A stretch of DNA of 64,000 nucleotides from Pratylenchus scribneri. Its lineage: Eukaryota > Nematoda > Chromadorea > Rhabditida > Pratylenchidae. The notes below the pieces were generated by a model. It was not told the DNA's origin. It did not search any database and saw only the letters and a program-made list of their open reading frames with translations. Every line of letters begins with the position of its first letter. The first letter of the stretch is position 1. Below, one piece after another: positions 37,668-49,565 of this stretch. Both the position numbers and the translations under genes were made by a program. The stretch is from NCBI GenBank assembly GCA_030063045.1, contig JAQSEB010000037.1:1798001-1862000 (forward strand), given 5' to 3'.

Positions 37668-38673
37668 TTAATTATCCAGTAACTGGAAAAATCAGATTGA
37701 ATGAAAAGCGATTAAATATATCCAATGTCTGTCTACAATAAGGAAATATCAGTGTTAGCTGATAAGTGATAAAGTGGATAAAGGATGGGGTCGATTTGAT
37801 TTTTATCTGTGAATTCGGAATGCGGAATCGTCTCTCTGATTCGATTTTCATTTTTCAATGTTCATGAATTCTTTTATTTCTCACATCTCTCCGAAAAATG
37901 AACTATTTCCCCAATTTGGGACAAGAAGTCAACAAGATTATTTGTTTAAAAAATTTCAAAATTTCAACTAGTACCTCTTTTCTTTACAGAATGAAATTTA
38001 GGAGACAATTTATGACAAATGATTAATGGGAGGAAGTGAGCAAATTAATCCTATTTCCTATTGTTGCTCCTAGCCAATTTATGTACTGTTGGTCCATTGT
38101 TGATGCTTGTGGTTGTGGGATTCGTTTGAATCGAAATATAACGGTTTAGGAGATTTTCACCTGGCAAACCATTTAACATTTTTGTAAAACTCATTGAGAT
38201 GCGTCGAAATATATATGGTTTGTCTGATTTGGCTTGAAACTAAACTAGTTTTAAACCAAAAACTTGAAACGGTTTAAGTGGTTTAAACTCATACAGGTTT
38301 AGCCAAAACAGACAAATTAATATATGACTCAACGCGTCTCAATAAGCTCTATAAAAATGTTAAAATGGTTTGCCTGGGCCTAAATAAGTTTTTGCATCAA
38401 AATAGGTGCTTTTGTCTACAAAAATGTGACAAATTAAAAATGGACTGAATAGATACTGTAGGCTTAATTATGCACAACATAATTTCCAAATTTACAAACC
38501 AACAAAAACATTTTATAGAGGATTTTCTCCACTTGAATATTTTCCTTTAAAATACTCATCCTCCGTGGGAATCCATTTTGACGTTAAAAGGACTTTTTTG
38601 GCAATTTACTTTCATTTCGAACCAAAGGAAAACAATTTAAAAACTTTATATTTTTACAAATTTCCACTTAAAA
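37668..38673. other. Divergent intergenic gap, glyoxalase II / globin
   Basis: It contains the second copy of the palindromic element (38135-38385) and otherwise AT-rich sequence. Both flanking genes start here in opposite directions. No specific promoter motif recognised. Confidence 0.5.
38135..38385. repeat. Palindromic dispersed element, copy 2
   Basis: The left arm (CTCATTGAGATGCGTCGAAA) and right arm (AACGCGTCTCAATAAGCTC) are inverted copies around a TTTAAACC/GGTTTAAA centre. Upstream of the globin gene. Confidence 0.7.
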
Positions 38674-41600
38674 ATGATGAGAATAAAGGAGGCCATTCAA
38701 CGGCGAAAATTGATTCAGCAACTCAATGATGAATATTTGGCCACCCAAATCGACACAGAACCGCATCCTTATGGCCATAGTCAGTCATAAATATGTGGAA
38801 ATTTAATATTAAAAAATAATCCAAAATATGGAAAATAAATAAAAATCCAAAAATTTTTCAAGAACGCTTTTCTGGTTTTTCTTGCGCCAAACTTTCCTAT
38901 AGCACCCAATCCGCTACCGGAGATGATGTCGGCGATGGGAGCAGCAAAAAGAGTGCCGATTTTGTGGGGATTGCCGAAAACCATGAAGCATACATTTCGC
39001 TGGCCCAATTTGTGGGGGAATTCAATGGGAGATTGACGGATGGACATGTAATTTGAAATGAATGGGGGTAGAAATTATGAAAGAGTAGTTATGAAAATGG
39101 TCAAAAGATTATAACGGTTCAATGGTTTGTCCTAGATCTCCAAATTTTGTAGCCAATCGATAGATCTCATCGAGACGCGTCGATTTGTATATAATTTATT
39201 ATGGTTTGATCAAAAATTAAGGATTTTAAGCCGTTTGAACCGTCTTTGATTTTTGGTTCAAAACTTGTTTAAAATTTGTTAAACCTAAGCCAAATAAAAA
39301 ATAATTAATAAACGATGTATCGATTAGGTTTATGGTTTGTGTGGGTCAACATCAAAACCATTATAATTTTTTTGCAATTTTCAATACCGTATAACCTCCA
39401 TTAGAACCCCTTAATCTATTAATTCCCCAGTCTCGGCTTTGTGGACCCATAGCTCAATTCAGAAAGTACTTTAAAAATTTTTATTGCATTTTCTTAATTC
39501 CCTAAAGCTCTACAAAATCCATAATAATTCATTCTTCAAAAATGTCCACAAATTAACTAGTTTAGACCCAAATTTTTCCATTTTTTGAGGGATTTCCCTA
39601 TGGGGAATTAAAAGAGATTATACGTTGATTATTTTTGGTCATTTCAATGTTTTTTTCACTATTTTAAATATTTCCCTAATTAAAATTGAAATAATTATAA
39701 AAGAGACGTGCCCTCCGGGTCACTTGGAATCGTTTGTCGGAACCACCAAAGACATCTGGCCGAGGAGTACTAAAAATAATGGAAAGGGTAAAATAGAATT
39801 AAATGAACAAGGGAAAGAAAATGCTCAAATTCATTGAAGATTTTCGAAGAATTGATGAGCAAAAATCCGGAAATGATGCACTGTTTCTACCGAAGTGCAT
39901 TTATCAAATGCATGGAGGATCGGAAAAGGCAGATCCGTGGCACGGGGACCATCGTGACCGTCCGGGACCATGGTGAAAAAAGCGAGGAAATTTCCAATTT
40001 TCTAATTAATTTTAGCGCATTTATTAATTGAACTAATCGATGGAATAATGTGCATTTTGTTTGATGTGCCAAATGTGAAGCCAATTTGGGATCCGGTTGC
40101 CATTGGCAAAGTTCATGCTCGCCTCATTCCCTTCGGATTTGACAAGGAAATTTGGCATACTCTTGGGGCTGTTTTGGCTGAAGGTAATCCATAAATACCG
40201 TATTCCTCTATTAGTGGCCTACCCTTTAATAGAATCCCACCCTCTGCTTTGACTTTCCATTAGGCTTTAATATTCGTCGAAGCATCGACAGAAAAGAGTT
40301 AGGCCCCAAATTTCTGCACATTTTTGGGGCATCAAAACTTATAATAAACCCATGGGCTTCTAATAAAGTACACCAATCTAATTACATTTTCCTCCTTCAT
40401 TTAGTGATGTTTTGCCAAGATTGTGTTCGAGCATATCCTTTGGCCGCAAGCGCATGGTCAATGTTGAGTGTTTCGCTGAGTGATCGAATGTTTCGGCATA
40501 CAAAATTGCCAGTACCCGTTGAGTTTTATCCAATTATTATTCAGAATTCTGCCAAATTCCTTTTTAACTTTTGATAACTCATCAATGCACAAATAGAATT
40601 CAAAACATTCGAATCAAATAAAAAATGCATTTTTTGGTCTAGTTTATGAATAAATGAATATCCGTCATCAATCTTGTCCGCGTTCTCAAATCCATCAAAA
40701 CAGAAGACCAAATATGTCACTTTTGGGCATTTTTGGGTCTAATGGATGGAAAGCAACTTTTCCCCTCACTGAAATTGGGCCATTTTCCATTTTCAAACAA
40801 AATTTCACATTAAAATAAAAGAATCTTACTTTTTAGATTCTATTTGAATTTATGGCCATTTTGTCATTCCAGATGCGTTCAATTTCGAAGCAAAGCGGCG
40901 ATTGGTCCCAGCAAACGTCGATGAACACGGACAATACTCTGCTGAATTTGTCAGCTGATCTACAAAGGAAGGCGATGATTTCGTTGCGTGGCACTGGCCA
41001 CTGTCCCAGCTCGACGGCTTCCTCCTTTCGACGGGCATCGGAATGCGTGAAACAAAAGAGAATGGAATTACAAAAAGAACATCAACAGGAAAAGAATAGG
41101 AAGAAAAGTATTGTGGGTTGGAAACAGCAGAGAACATTCAGCCGAGATGGACGGCGAACTTCGCTGGGACTTGGGGCCCATCAAATTCAGCAACAAACTC
41201 AACAGCAGAAACAGCAATTGGGCGAACAACGGAGGACAAGTTCATTGGCAGGTGAAATTATTCAATCACCCGAATTTATTTTAGATTAATTTACAGTAGA
41301 GTTACTAAATATTAGTCCTAATCAAGGGCTAAAGTTATTTGGGGCGAGAACTTGGCCTAATAAGCTCTCTTCCCAGGTCTTCGCCGGAGGCATAAGCCCC
41401 CAATAGCCCAAACCAAAAAACGGGATAGGATAAAGGGAATTCGACTTTTAATTATTATTTATATGTTGTGCGGTAAAATTCTGATAACATAAAGTCGCAA
41501 AAGGTTGATAGAAAAGTGAACATTTGGGTGAAAAAAGGGTGGGTTAAAATAAGCAGATTGTGGCAATATTTCATTGATGGGGTGATGGGGTGATTGGGGC

Positions 41601-42217
41601 AAAAAGTGGGGATACAGTAGGACAAATGGAAAAGACCTTATTAGGTAGGAATTATTGGTATTGACATGATAGGATGATACCAAATACAAAAAGCCAATTA
41701 CTTATACACTAATGCAAAATATATAGTTGAATTTAATTTATTCTTAGAATAGACAGAATTAATTTATTAATACAAAATAGGCGGAATTAATTTAAGTAAA
41801 TCTGCAGGAGTGGGACGCGACCCAAGTGCAACGCCAAAACGGCGTGAACGTCCAAAACTGGAAAAGGCGCCCTCCTTTTTCAGTCGCACAATCGCCAGTT
41901 TGGCCAGCCCAATGCCCAGTTCATCCTCATTTGACTCTCAACATCGAAAAGGCAGCAGTGGAGGGCACGGACATCGAATTGGGGGAAGCAGTCGAAGTAG
42001 GGAGAAGAAAAAAAAGGGAATAATGCCGCCTTCCCCGTTGGCAATTATGCCGGCTGCGGCTGGCAATAATATTCTGGGCCAATCGCCGAGGATGATTAGT
42101 GGCGAAAGGAAACTTCAAAAGCAGCAAGCATACAATCGGACACCTCAAAAATTACAAAAGCAATCTTCAATGGCAAATTTGCGACCTCGATTCCATTCAG
42201 AACTTTCCATGAATTGA
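38674..42217 (+). CDS. Globin with long N- and C-terminal extensions
   Basis: Exons: 38674-38779, 38863-39047, 39704-39787, 39840-39972, 40016-40183, 40405-40511, 40873-41251, 41808-42217; 523 residues with all phases consistent. The globin domain is about residues 98-260: an A-helix-like ALRVTWNRLSEPP, FEELMSKNPEMMHCF (C/CD region), a candidate distal His in VRDHAHLLIELID, the proximal His in GKVHARLIPFGF, then IWHTLGAVLAEVMF and AASAWSMLSVSLSDRMF typical of helices G and H. About 97 unrecognised residues precede it. The last 263 residues are Gln/Arg/Ser-rich and basic, without a fold I recognise; many nematode globins carry such tails. The introns hold palindromic element copy 3 and element A copy 5. 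Ligand and function cannot be read from sequence. AATAAA at 42336. Confidence 0.88.
39110..39365. repeat. Palindromic dispersed element, copy 3 (globin intron)
   Basis: Left arm AGATCTCATCGAGACGCGTC, right arm AACGATGTATCGATTAGG, with an AAACCGTTTGAACC-type centre. It occupies the intron 39048-39703. Confidence 0.65.
41304..41650 (+). repeat. Dispersed element A, copy 5 (globin intron)
   Basis: It starts TAGTCCTAATCAAGGGCTAA, passes through CTTCGCCGGAGGCATAAGCC and GGGATAGGATAAAGGG and ends ATACAGTAGGACAAATGGAA. It fills most of the intron 41252-41807. Confidence 0.75.
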
Positions 42218-43412
42218 TGCTGATTTCCTCAAAATATATTCGGACTATTTAATGCTTTGAACTTTTTTAATGCTTTTCCATTTATTTGTCTGCGTCCCAA
42301 CGAAATACCTAATCAGAATATTTTTTTATTTTTTGAATAAATTGCAGTTTTATAATTGATTCTCATTCAATCAGCCATTCAAAACTCCAATCATCATTTT
42401 TTTTTATCAAATATTCCAAAATACGGATTTAATCCTTTAAGTAAGCTGGATTTATTTCTTAAATAATGCTAAATCTAAATTTAAATTGATTTATTAATAT
42501 TTAATAATTTTTTTTCTAATATTTGTCGGCACATTCCAACGAATAATAAAATAACACTATATTTACTTATTAGTAAAATATTTTTATACCTTGAATAAAT
42601 TGTAATTTTAAAAATAAAATTAGAGCAAACAACAATCATAATAATTAAAAAGTTTTTAATCAAATATTCTCTTTATGCCCTTCTTCATCAATGAATTCAT
42701 TTTAAATTAACTTTATGCTATCCGGACCGGATGTTGACTTCATTAATTTCCTCCAATTCGAGGCACAAGAGGACATTGGCACTTTTTTTAGCTGGTCATA
42801 ATTTCGACATTCATTTCTTCCTATTGTTTTGTTGGGCCTCCTCAATTTCTATCATTGGCATGGGCCTCTGTTTTGTTGTTTCCACTTCGCTGGTCACTTA
42901 GGCCAAAATGGCCCCTTCGGCTTCATCATTGGTCCATATCCTCCATCCCCATTCCCCATCCATTGGAGGCCGGAAAGATTGGCACCAAAGCAGGTGAGAG
43001 GAATAAATTTAGAGAGGAAGATTGAGTCAGCACTCGAGGGACATTGCCCCCATCGTCATTGGACAATCCCACTTCCCTTGGGGGTTATTTCCATGGAAAC
43101 ATTTCATTGACGGCGGCCAAAAATGGAGGCATAGAGGACATTTCACCTTTCAATTCCATAAAAATGCAAAAATAAACATTGCCCAATTTTTGGGAGAACA
43201 AATAAAATTATTTAATTCATTTCCTGTTGTTTTATTCAAAAAAACCATTATCGGCCAATTCCGAATTCCGAAACATAATTCCATTTATTAGACCCATCCA
43301 TTTTTTCCATTTGAATGCATTTTATACCCAAAATTTAATATTTTATTTGCCAATTCAATTTTTTGGAATATTTCAATTTAGCAGCAAAAATGATAGAAAT
43401 TTATTGGCCAAA
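42218..43412. other. Intergenic region, no gene seen
   Basis: AT-rich DNA with a more GC-rich stretch at 42720-43130 that has open frames but no recognisable family or splice structure. Near 42360-42660 there are related TTTTTT-ATCAAATATTC blocks, suggesting a small diverged duplication. A possible trans-splice acceptor (CAATTTAG, or the adjacent AGCAG) lies about 30 bases before the ATG at 43413. Confidence 0.5.
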
Positions 43413-46400
43413 ATGAATTCCCAACAAAATGGTCATCAAAAACAGGAGGAAAATGATATTTTGGAAGCCCGTTTTCGGCTTCAAATTTTTGCCATTCTCC
43501 GAAGTCCGGATTCATTGAGAAAATTGCTCATTGATGAATGTCAACAATCCTCGATTCTTCGACTGGATTTGGGCAGATTTTTGGCCGCCTATTTTCTCAA
43601 TTTCAATTTTGCAGCATTTTTTGCTAATATTGACAAAAGTAAATTAAATTCAATTTAGGAAAATATTTTTTTGTCGAAAAATGGACATTCTTTTACCGTA
43701 AGATCGGTTGTTTATGCTTGACCAACCTTATGCCATTCGATAGAGCTCATCGAAATGCATTAATTGATGTATTATTCGTCTCGGTTGGGCGAAAATTCAA
43801 AGTATTAAACCGTCTAAACCCTATTTTGGTTTTTGGTTTATAATTCTTTAAATTTTGAGCCAAACTCTAATAACCTATATGCCATTTGATGCGTCTCGAC
43901 GAACACAAGATCAAGTATTAACAAATTATTAAACTTTTGGCAAAAGAATTTGATTTTTCGGCAAAAAATAGGCATCCTTTTCATTTTATGAAAATATTTC
44001 CTAGTTTCACCATTTCCTTCTTCCAATGGCTGCATTCTACCAAATTTGTTGCTTTGGGCAGAATTTGAAGAAAAATGGCAAAATTCCAAAGAATTTGAGA
44101 AAATTGAAGGAAAATGCCAGGCAAATCGAGCAATTTGGGAAAGGCGTCAATTGGGCCAAATGTTATCGGCCGAATGTTCCCCAACATTGGCCCTTCGAAT
44201 TTTGTTGAAGGAAAATCGAATTTTGGAGGCCATTTTCCTTGCCGACCATTTCAACGATTCTCGTACGGCTTTGGCTCTTCGATTTTTTGCTGATCGAACA
44301 TTTTGGTCACATTTTGATGTTTTAAAAATGATCAATTTCCTTCCCAATTTTAGCCTTAATTTATTTTCTGATTTTTGCCATCAAATTTTGATTGAAAAAT
44401 TATTTGAGGCAATCGAAATGGGTAATGGCAATATTTTTGGCCAAATTGATGGGGAAAATATCGACCAAAATATGGAAAAATTCATTCAACGTCAAATTGA
44501 AGTGAAATCCATTTAAAAATATTCCCCCAATTTATTCATTTTAATTTAAGGCCACCCTTCAAGTGGATATTCTTTTTGCGGACCAATTTGATGGGTACAA
44601 AAATGGATTGTTAGGCGAATTGATGGATGGCTGTGCCGAAATTATGGCCAACGAATTTGGCAAACTTTTTGATGGACAAATTTTTCAAAAGGGAGAGGAG
44701 AATAATGATGACAATTTTGCCCATTTGCTTGGCCAAAACGTTGCTAAGGTAAAAATACATTAATTTTCAATGCTATTGACATTTATTTTGGGTAAACTTG
44801 GGAATTTTGAATTTATGAAAATTTACGAAATATTTATTTTCAGTCTCTTTTCCCTCTTTTGCCTCGTCCGCCAATTTATTCGCCTCCAATATCCGACGAA
44901 TTACCTTCCGATTTTGAATCTTTGGCCTGGACAAAAATGCATCACTGCTATTTGGCACTGTCCATAATTTTGGGGCGAACAAATCGACTCGACCAATTAA
45001 TTGGATTTTTTGCCCTTTGGTTGGCGAGAAGTCAAGACCAAAATAGCGAAGTCTTTTTCAATAGATTTTGTGAATAATTTCTTGTCATTCCCAGAGTGAT
45101 TTATCTTTACTGGTTCAAAGTGATTTCTTTGCCGGACAAAATGATGAAGAAATTCGCGCGGATTTGAACGCAATTCAAACAATGTTTTCCATTGTTTTGG
45201 GTATGGAATTGCGCGATCAAATTGCGCGAATGATTGCCGAAGGAATTGATGAGAGGAAGGATGAAGAATATAAAAAATGTGAAGCAAAATTGATGACATT
45301 GAGTGGACAATTTCTCAATCAGCAGGAAAATGAGGAAAAAGATGGACTTATTTGGGGGAGTTTAAAAAGGTGAATTTTTGGGAAAAATATGAATTGCTTT
45401 TTACTTATTAAAAAGATGGGCAAAAATGGCCGATAAAAATGATTTGGATTCAGCCGCCTTATTCCTCCACCATTTACAGCAAAGAAATCAACCAAATAGA
45501 CGGTAATAATTAAATAAAGGATGGTATTTAATTTGGCGAAAAAAAAAATATTGAAAGCAGTTTAATGATTTGTCCTAGACCCTCAAAGCCTTAACCAATT
45601 GGTAGATCTCATCTCAACAAGACGTGTCGATTGCTATATAATTTGGCATGATTTAATAAAAAAAAATTAAGGGTATTAAACCGTTTGAACCATCTTTCCG
45701 TTCAAAAATTAAGGGTATTAAAACGGTTAAACCATCTCAGATTTTTGGTTCAAAATTAAGTTAAAATTTTGTTCAAACCCAAACTAAATCATTACGTCTC
45801 GAAGAGATCTATCAATTATAAATAGGATTTGGGACTAGAACAAACCGTTACCATTTATGAGCCTTTCACCATTTTCTATGTTTTTTTTGGCTATTTCTAA
45901 TAATAAATAATTTAAAAATATTTATTTCTTTCCCAGTTTTCTTCCTCCATTGAACGCAGTAAATAGGCCAAAATGGTATTCATTGCTACTTTCGCAGGAT
46001 TTGACAATCAAAGGAACATCATCCCAAAATAAAGATATAAATAATCCACCGACGGATTTGCACATTTCAGATGAGCAAAAATTCAAGGCAATTAATTAAT
46101 TAATTAATTACAAAAATGAATTAATTATTCAAATTCTCAGTTAACTCGACCCGATCTTTTACGGCTTCGTTATTTGTCCCGGCATTTTCCTTCAGTTCCT
46201 TTGTCGCCTCCTTTGGTTCAAATATTATTGGCATGGGAACCGGACGAATTCTGCGTTGAAATGAATCCAATTTATCAAAGCCGAATTCAAATGCCAAAAG
46301 GCAACGAAAATGACCAATTAATGGCAGTGTTGACTGAATCCAAAACAAAATTGCCATTATTGGGAGGATTGATGGGAGTAAATATGGCCAAAAATGAAAT

Positions 46401-48581
46401 GGAGAAAAAGAATGAAGAATTAGAGGAAATGGACGATTTAGAAGTTTTGGCTGAACAAATTAGGGCCAGCATCCGCCGATTGGAATTACTCGAAATTGAG
46501 CAAAAGGCAGAGGATGAGAAGGAAAGAATGGCCGAAGAAAAGGCACAATTCGAAATGGAAAGTAGCAGCAATTCAAATTTGCCAGTGGCAAAATCAATGA
46601 AAAAGAAGGGAAGACAACGGTGGAATGAAGGCGAATCATCGGAACAAAGTTCCACCAGGATTGGACAAGACCGAACATATGCGGCATTTTTGAGAAGTCG
46701 ATTGGCTCGCCGCTGGGATAATGAAAATGACAGCGAATTTAGCACCAGAAACAACAGTTCGAGACCAATTTCGTCTTTAACCGGCAGAACATTTTCGTCT
46801 TCCAGAAGGGATGGAAATGAAGAGGAAAATTCCGAAAAGGAAAGTGCCTTTGAATCGATGGAAGAAGAGAATTGGGCAATGGAAGGAAATGGAGGGATTA
46901 AGGATGAATTATTGAAGAAGGAAATGGACAAAATTGGCCAAAAACTGGAATGGATTCGGGAACAATTTGGAATGAAAAAAGATGGGGAAGGAATGGAAAA
47001 TGAAGTGAAGGAAACAAATTTGGAAGAAGAAGCCGCGGAGAAGGGAGAGAAAAAGAAGGAAATGCCGGAAGAAGAAATCCGATGGATTGAGGAAGAAGAA
47101 GAGGATGAGAAGGATGGGAAAAAGGAGGAAATTCCCATAGAAATGAATATTGAAAGAATATCGTCAAAAGTGGAAGATAATGGCAAAATTGGAACGGAAA
47201 AATCATTAAAGGAAGCCGACGGTAGAATTTCTCGAACAATGAACGAAAATGAAAGGATGGAATCGCCCCAAATAGAATCCGCTCGAGTGCCAAGTTCGGC
47301 TGGCTATCATTCATCATTGTCATCCATTGGTAAAAACACTCATCGAATTGAGGCCAAAAAGCAATCGGTGGGAAATTTGAATAAAGGGAATGAGGAGGAA
47401 CAATGGAAAGGGCGACCACAAATCCACGTGGAGCCAATGGACTTTCGAGGATTGAGAAGCAGTGAAAGTGAAGAAGAAGAAGATGAGGGAAGAATGCCAT
47501 TGGGACAAAAATATGGCACAAAGAAGCGGACATTGAAAAAATGGACAGAAATTGAGGTAAGAAAGAATTTTTGGGAGAATATGAAAAATTGGTTTCAGGT
47601 TTTCCCAAGAAATAGTCCTATTGTTGATGAAAAGCAACAAAAATCATCAGTGAGCAAAAAAGTGGTACAAAATACGGGGAAAAGGCAAAAACAGCCAGCA
47701 AAGAAACAATGGAAGCCACCAAATTGGTTGCGACTTTTGCCACCTTTTGATGGCGCAATTCGGACAGAGAGAAGGATGGGGCCTACGGCAACAAATACTG
47801 TAGCCGGAGAAAGACCTCTTCTTCAACTCAGACTTGAAGGTGAGGGATTAAAATTCATTTGAATACTGTAAATAAAAAGTTTTGATGACTTTTACTGAAA
47901 GCTTTTTGTTTTAATGCATGATCATAGACCCTATAAACTTTATTATATCATTCGATAGAGCTCGTCGAAATCTGTCGAATAACTTATGTTATTATCGAAG
48001 ATTAGATCAAATGTTAGAAAAGTTATAAACCAAAAACTATAATTTAAACGGTTTAATACTTTCAAGTTTTATTACTTTCAAATTTGTCCCAACCGTTACA
48101 AACTATACATCAATCGATTCACCTTTACGAGCTTTATAAAATCGTCTTTGGTTTATAGCGATTAAGAGTAAGCATTAAAAGCTTTCTAAGCAGATTTCTA
48201 ATCAAAAGAGTTTAAAAACTCTTGGCAAAAGAATATCTTTACCCTAAATAAAATTGTTGTATTTTGCTTGAAGGATTGGAGACCCTATCAGCTGCTGGCG
48301 GAATTGGAACTCCGAGGAGAACCTTCCTGGATATGGCCAAAAAAGAAGCGGCCTCAAAAGCAACCAGAAAAACAAAGAAGAATGAAAATGCAAAATCGGG
48401 GAAGGAATTATCATTGAAAAGCGACCAAAACCAAGGCCAATACACCGGCGAAGTTGGTGTTTATGACAGTGGAATTGGGTTGGACCAAACAAACTCGGCC
48501 GGCGGTGGGGTTGTCCTCTATTCTACCGAACTTGGAGCAGATGAAATTGAGGAAATGCGAAAAAATGCTAGGAAAATGTGA
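43413..48581 (+). CDS. Unrecognised 1201-residue protein, helical N-half and acidic C-half
   Basis: Exons: 43413-43638, 44005-44501, 44551-44748, 44844-45050, 45095-45369, 45416-45502, 45937-46087, 46141-47556, 47599-47839, 48274-48581, all in phase. I do not recognise the family. The first ~520 residues look like a helical scaffold (LALRILLKENRILEAIFLAD, LALSIILGRTNRLDQLIGFF, PPLVQILLAWEPDEF). The rest is highly charged, with a probable coiled coil (LEVLAEQIRASIRRLELLEI, then KAEDEKERMAEEKAQ), Glu/Lys-rich tracts and a basic, Trp-containing patch (KKQWKPPNWLRLLPPFDG). There is no signal peptide or membrane span. One intron appears to be GC-AG (46088-46140) and one is in frame and stop-free (47557-47598). 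Three introns carry palindromic elements. AATAAA at 48648. A scaffold or trafficking role is only a guess. Confidence 0.8.
43690..43915. repeat. Palindromic dispersed element, copy 4
   Basis: Left arm CGATAGAGCTCATCGAAATGC, right arm CATTTGATGCGTCTCGACGA, with a TAAACCGTCTAAACC-like centre. It lies in the first intron (43639-44004) of the unrecognised large gene. Confidence 0.65.
45565..45855. repeat. Palindromic dispersed element, copy 5
   Basis: Left arm GATCTCATCTCAACAAGACG, right arm TTACGTCTCGAAGAGATCTA, with an internal short duplication of AAATTAAGGGTATTAAA. It occupies the intron 45503-45936 of the large gene. Confidence 0.65.
46088..46140 (+). other. 53-bp GC-AG intron in the large unrecognised gene
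   Basis: The exon ends AAATTCAAG, the intron starts GCAATTAATT and ends AAATTCTCAG. No GT occurs from the preceding conserved-looking segment up to the acceptor, and reading through meets a stop after two codons. Both flanking open frames continue in phase. Confidence 0.75.
47557..47598 (+). other. 42-bp in-frame, stop-free intron candidate
   Basis: A strong donor (GAG then GTAAGAAAGA) and a strong acceptor (TTGGTTTCAG) enclose 42 bp with no stop in the coding frame. The open frame runs through it, so splicing cannot be proved from sequence. Splicing joins WTEIE to VFPRNSP. Confidence 0.6.
47905..48170. repeat. Palindromic dispersed element, copy 6
   Basis: Left arm CATTCGATAGAGCTCGTCG, right arm CGATTCACCTTTACGAGC, with AACGGTTTAATAC-type centre. 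It is in the last intron (47840-48273) of the large gene. Confidence 0.6.
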
Positions 48582-49056
48582 TGATCAACGATTTAATCCA
48601 TTACAAATTACATATCGAATATCTCAGGAAAAACACTTTTTTTAAAAAATAAAATCAGCAATATTAAAAAATGTATTTATTATATATACAATATAATTCC
48701 AACAAAGAAAAAATGTATAAACAATAAGTTACTTTTCCGTTTTGACACCTCCACGAAAAATTGGTGTAAATTACCTTCTAGGAGTAATTTTTGGATGTTT
48801 TATTATTGATTTTTATGGAATTATTATTAATTTAATTTTTCGATTTTAATTAATACAAGGGAATGGAATGGAAACTTTTGATGAATTGACTAATTTAATT
48901 TTCATAAATTACAAAATGAATTGAAGTTTTATCGAAAACAATTACATAAAAGCATAAGTATCATCAAATAATTCTTTTACGCCACTCATAAATATCAAAT
49001 TAATTTAAATAAAATGCGCAAAATCCTTCCGATTATTTTCATTTATTCATTCATCA
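48582..49056. other. Convergent intergenic gap
   Basis: 3' regions of the large gene (AATAAA at 48648) and of the minus-strand 151-residue gene. AT-rich, no gene seen. Confidence 0.6.
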
Positions 49057-49565
49057 TCAATCATCTTTTTCCACTTCTTTCTCACATCCCAAAATAAGGT
49101 GCTTCCTTCGCGCGGACAATTCTCGGAATTGACGTTCATTTTTTGGTTCCATTTCCTTCAATTCGATCAATTCGCTTTTCAGCAGATTGTACGTGGCTTC
49201 ATCCTCCTCCGAAATTTGGCTTTCCACAACTAACAATTCTTCAATTTTCTGGATAAAATCACATCGAGTGAAAATATATTGCGAAAACAATTCATCCATT
49301 TTCTGGTCAATCAATCGAATCAGCAAATGTTTCTGAATTGAAAAAATAGAAATATTGCTAAATTTTTGATTAATATAAGAATTACCAATTGCTGTTTGAA
49401 CATTGGTCGCCCAGCAAATTGCAATGCGCATTTAGAGGTCAAAAAAATTTGAACAATTTGATCGCATTCTTCAATTGTTGCTGTATCTGATTTTGGTAAA
49501 AGAATGTTGTGGAATATTTCAGCCAATAATTCCATTGGCAAAGGACGGCGAGGAATTGAAGACAT
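49057..49565 (-). CDS. Unrecognised 151-residue protein, two exons
   Basis: Exons (minus): 49565-49386 (60 codons) and 49332-49057 (91 codons plus stop), joined by a 53-bp intron with GTAATT donor and TTTTCAATTCAG acceptor, phase 0. The N-terminus (RRPLPMELLAEIFHNILLP) resembles the first helix of an F-box, but the rest does not clearly complete one. The remainder is charged and helical (KHLLIRLIDQKMDELFSQY; KSELIELKEMEPKNERQF). No signal peptide. It is head-to-head with INCENP, about 690 bp between starts, so the two may share a promoter region. Function unknown. Confidence 0.75.

Noticed and set aside
39788..39972. Alternative frame of the globin exon 39840 (IDEQKSGNDALFLPK)
   Set aside because: The other frame gives the globin-like IFEELMSKNPEMMHCF and is in phase with both neighbours.
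46287..47186. Minus-strand open frame of 299 residues, Ser/Phe-rich
   Set aside because: Antisense shadow of the large Glu/Lys-rich exon on the plus strand.
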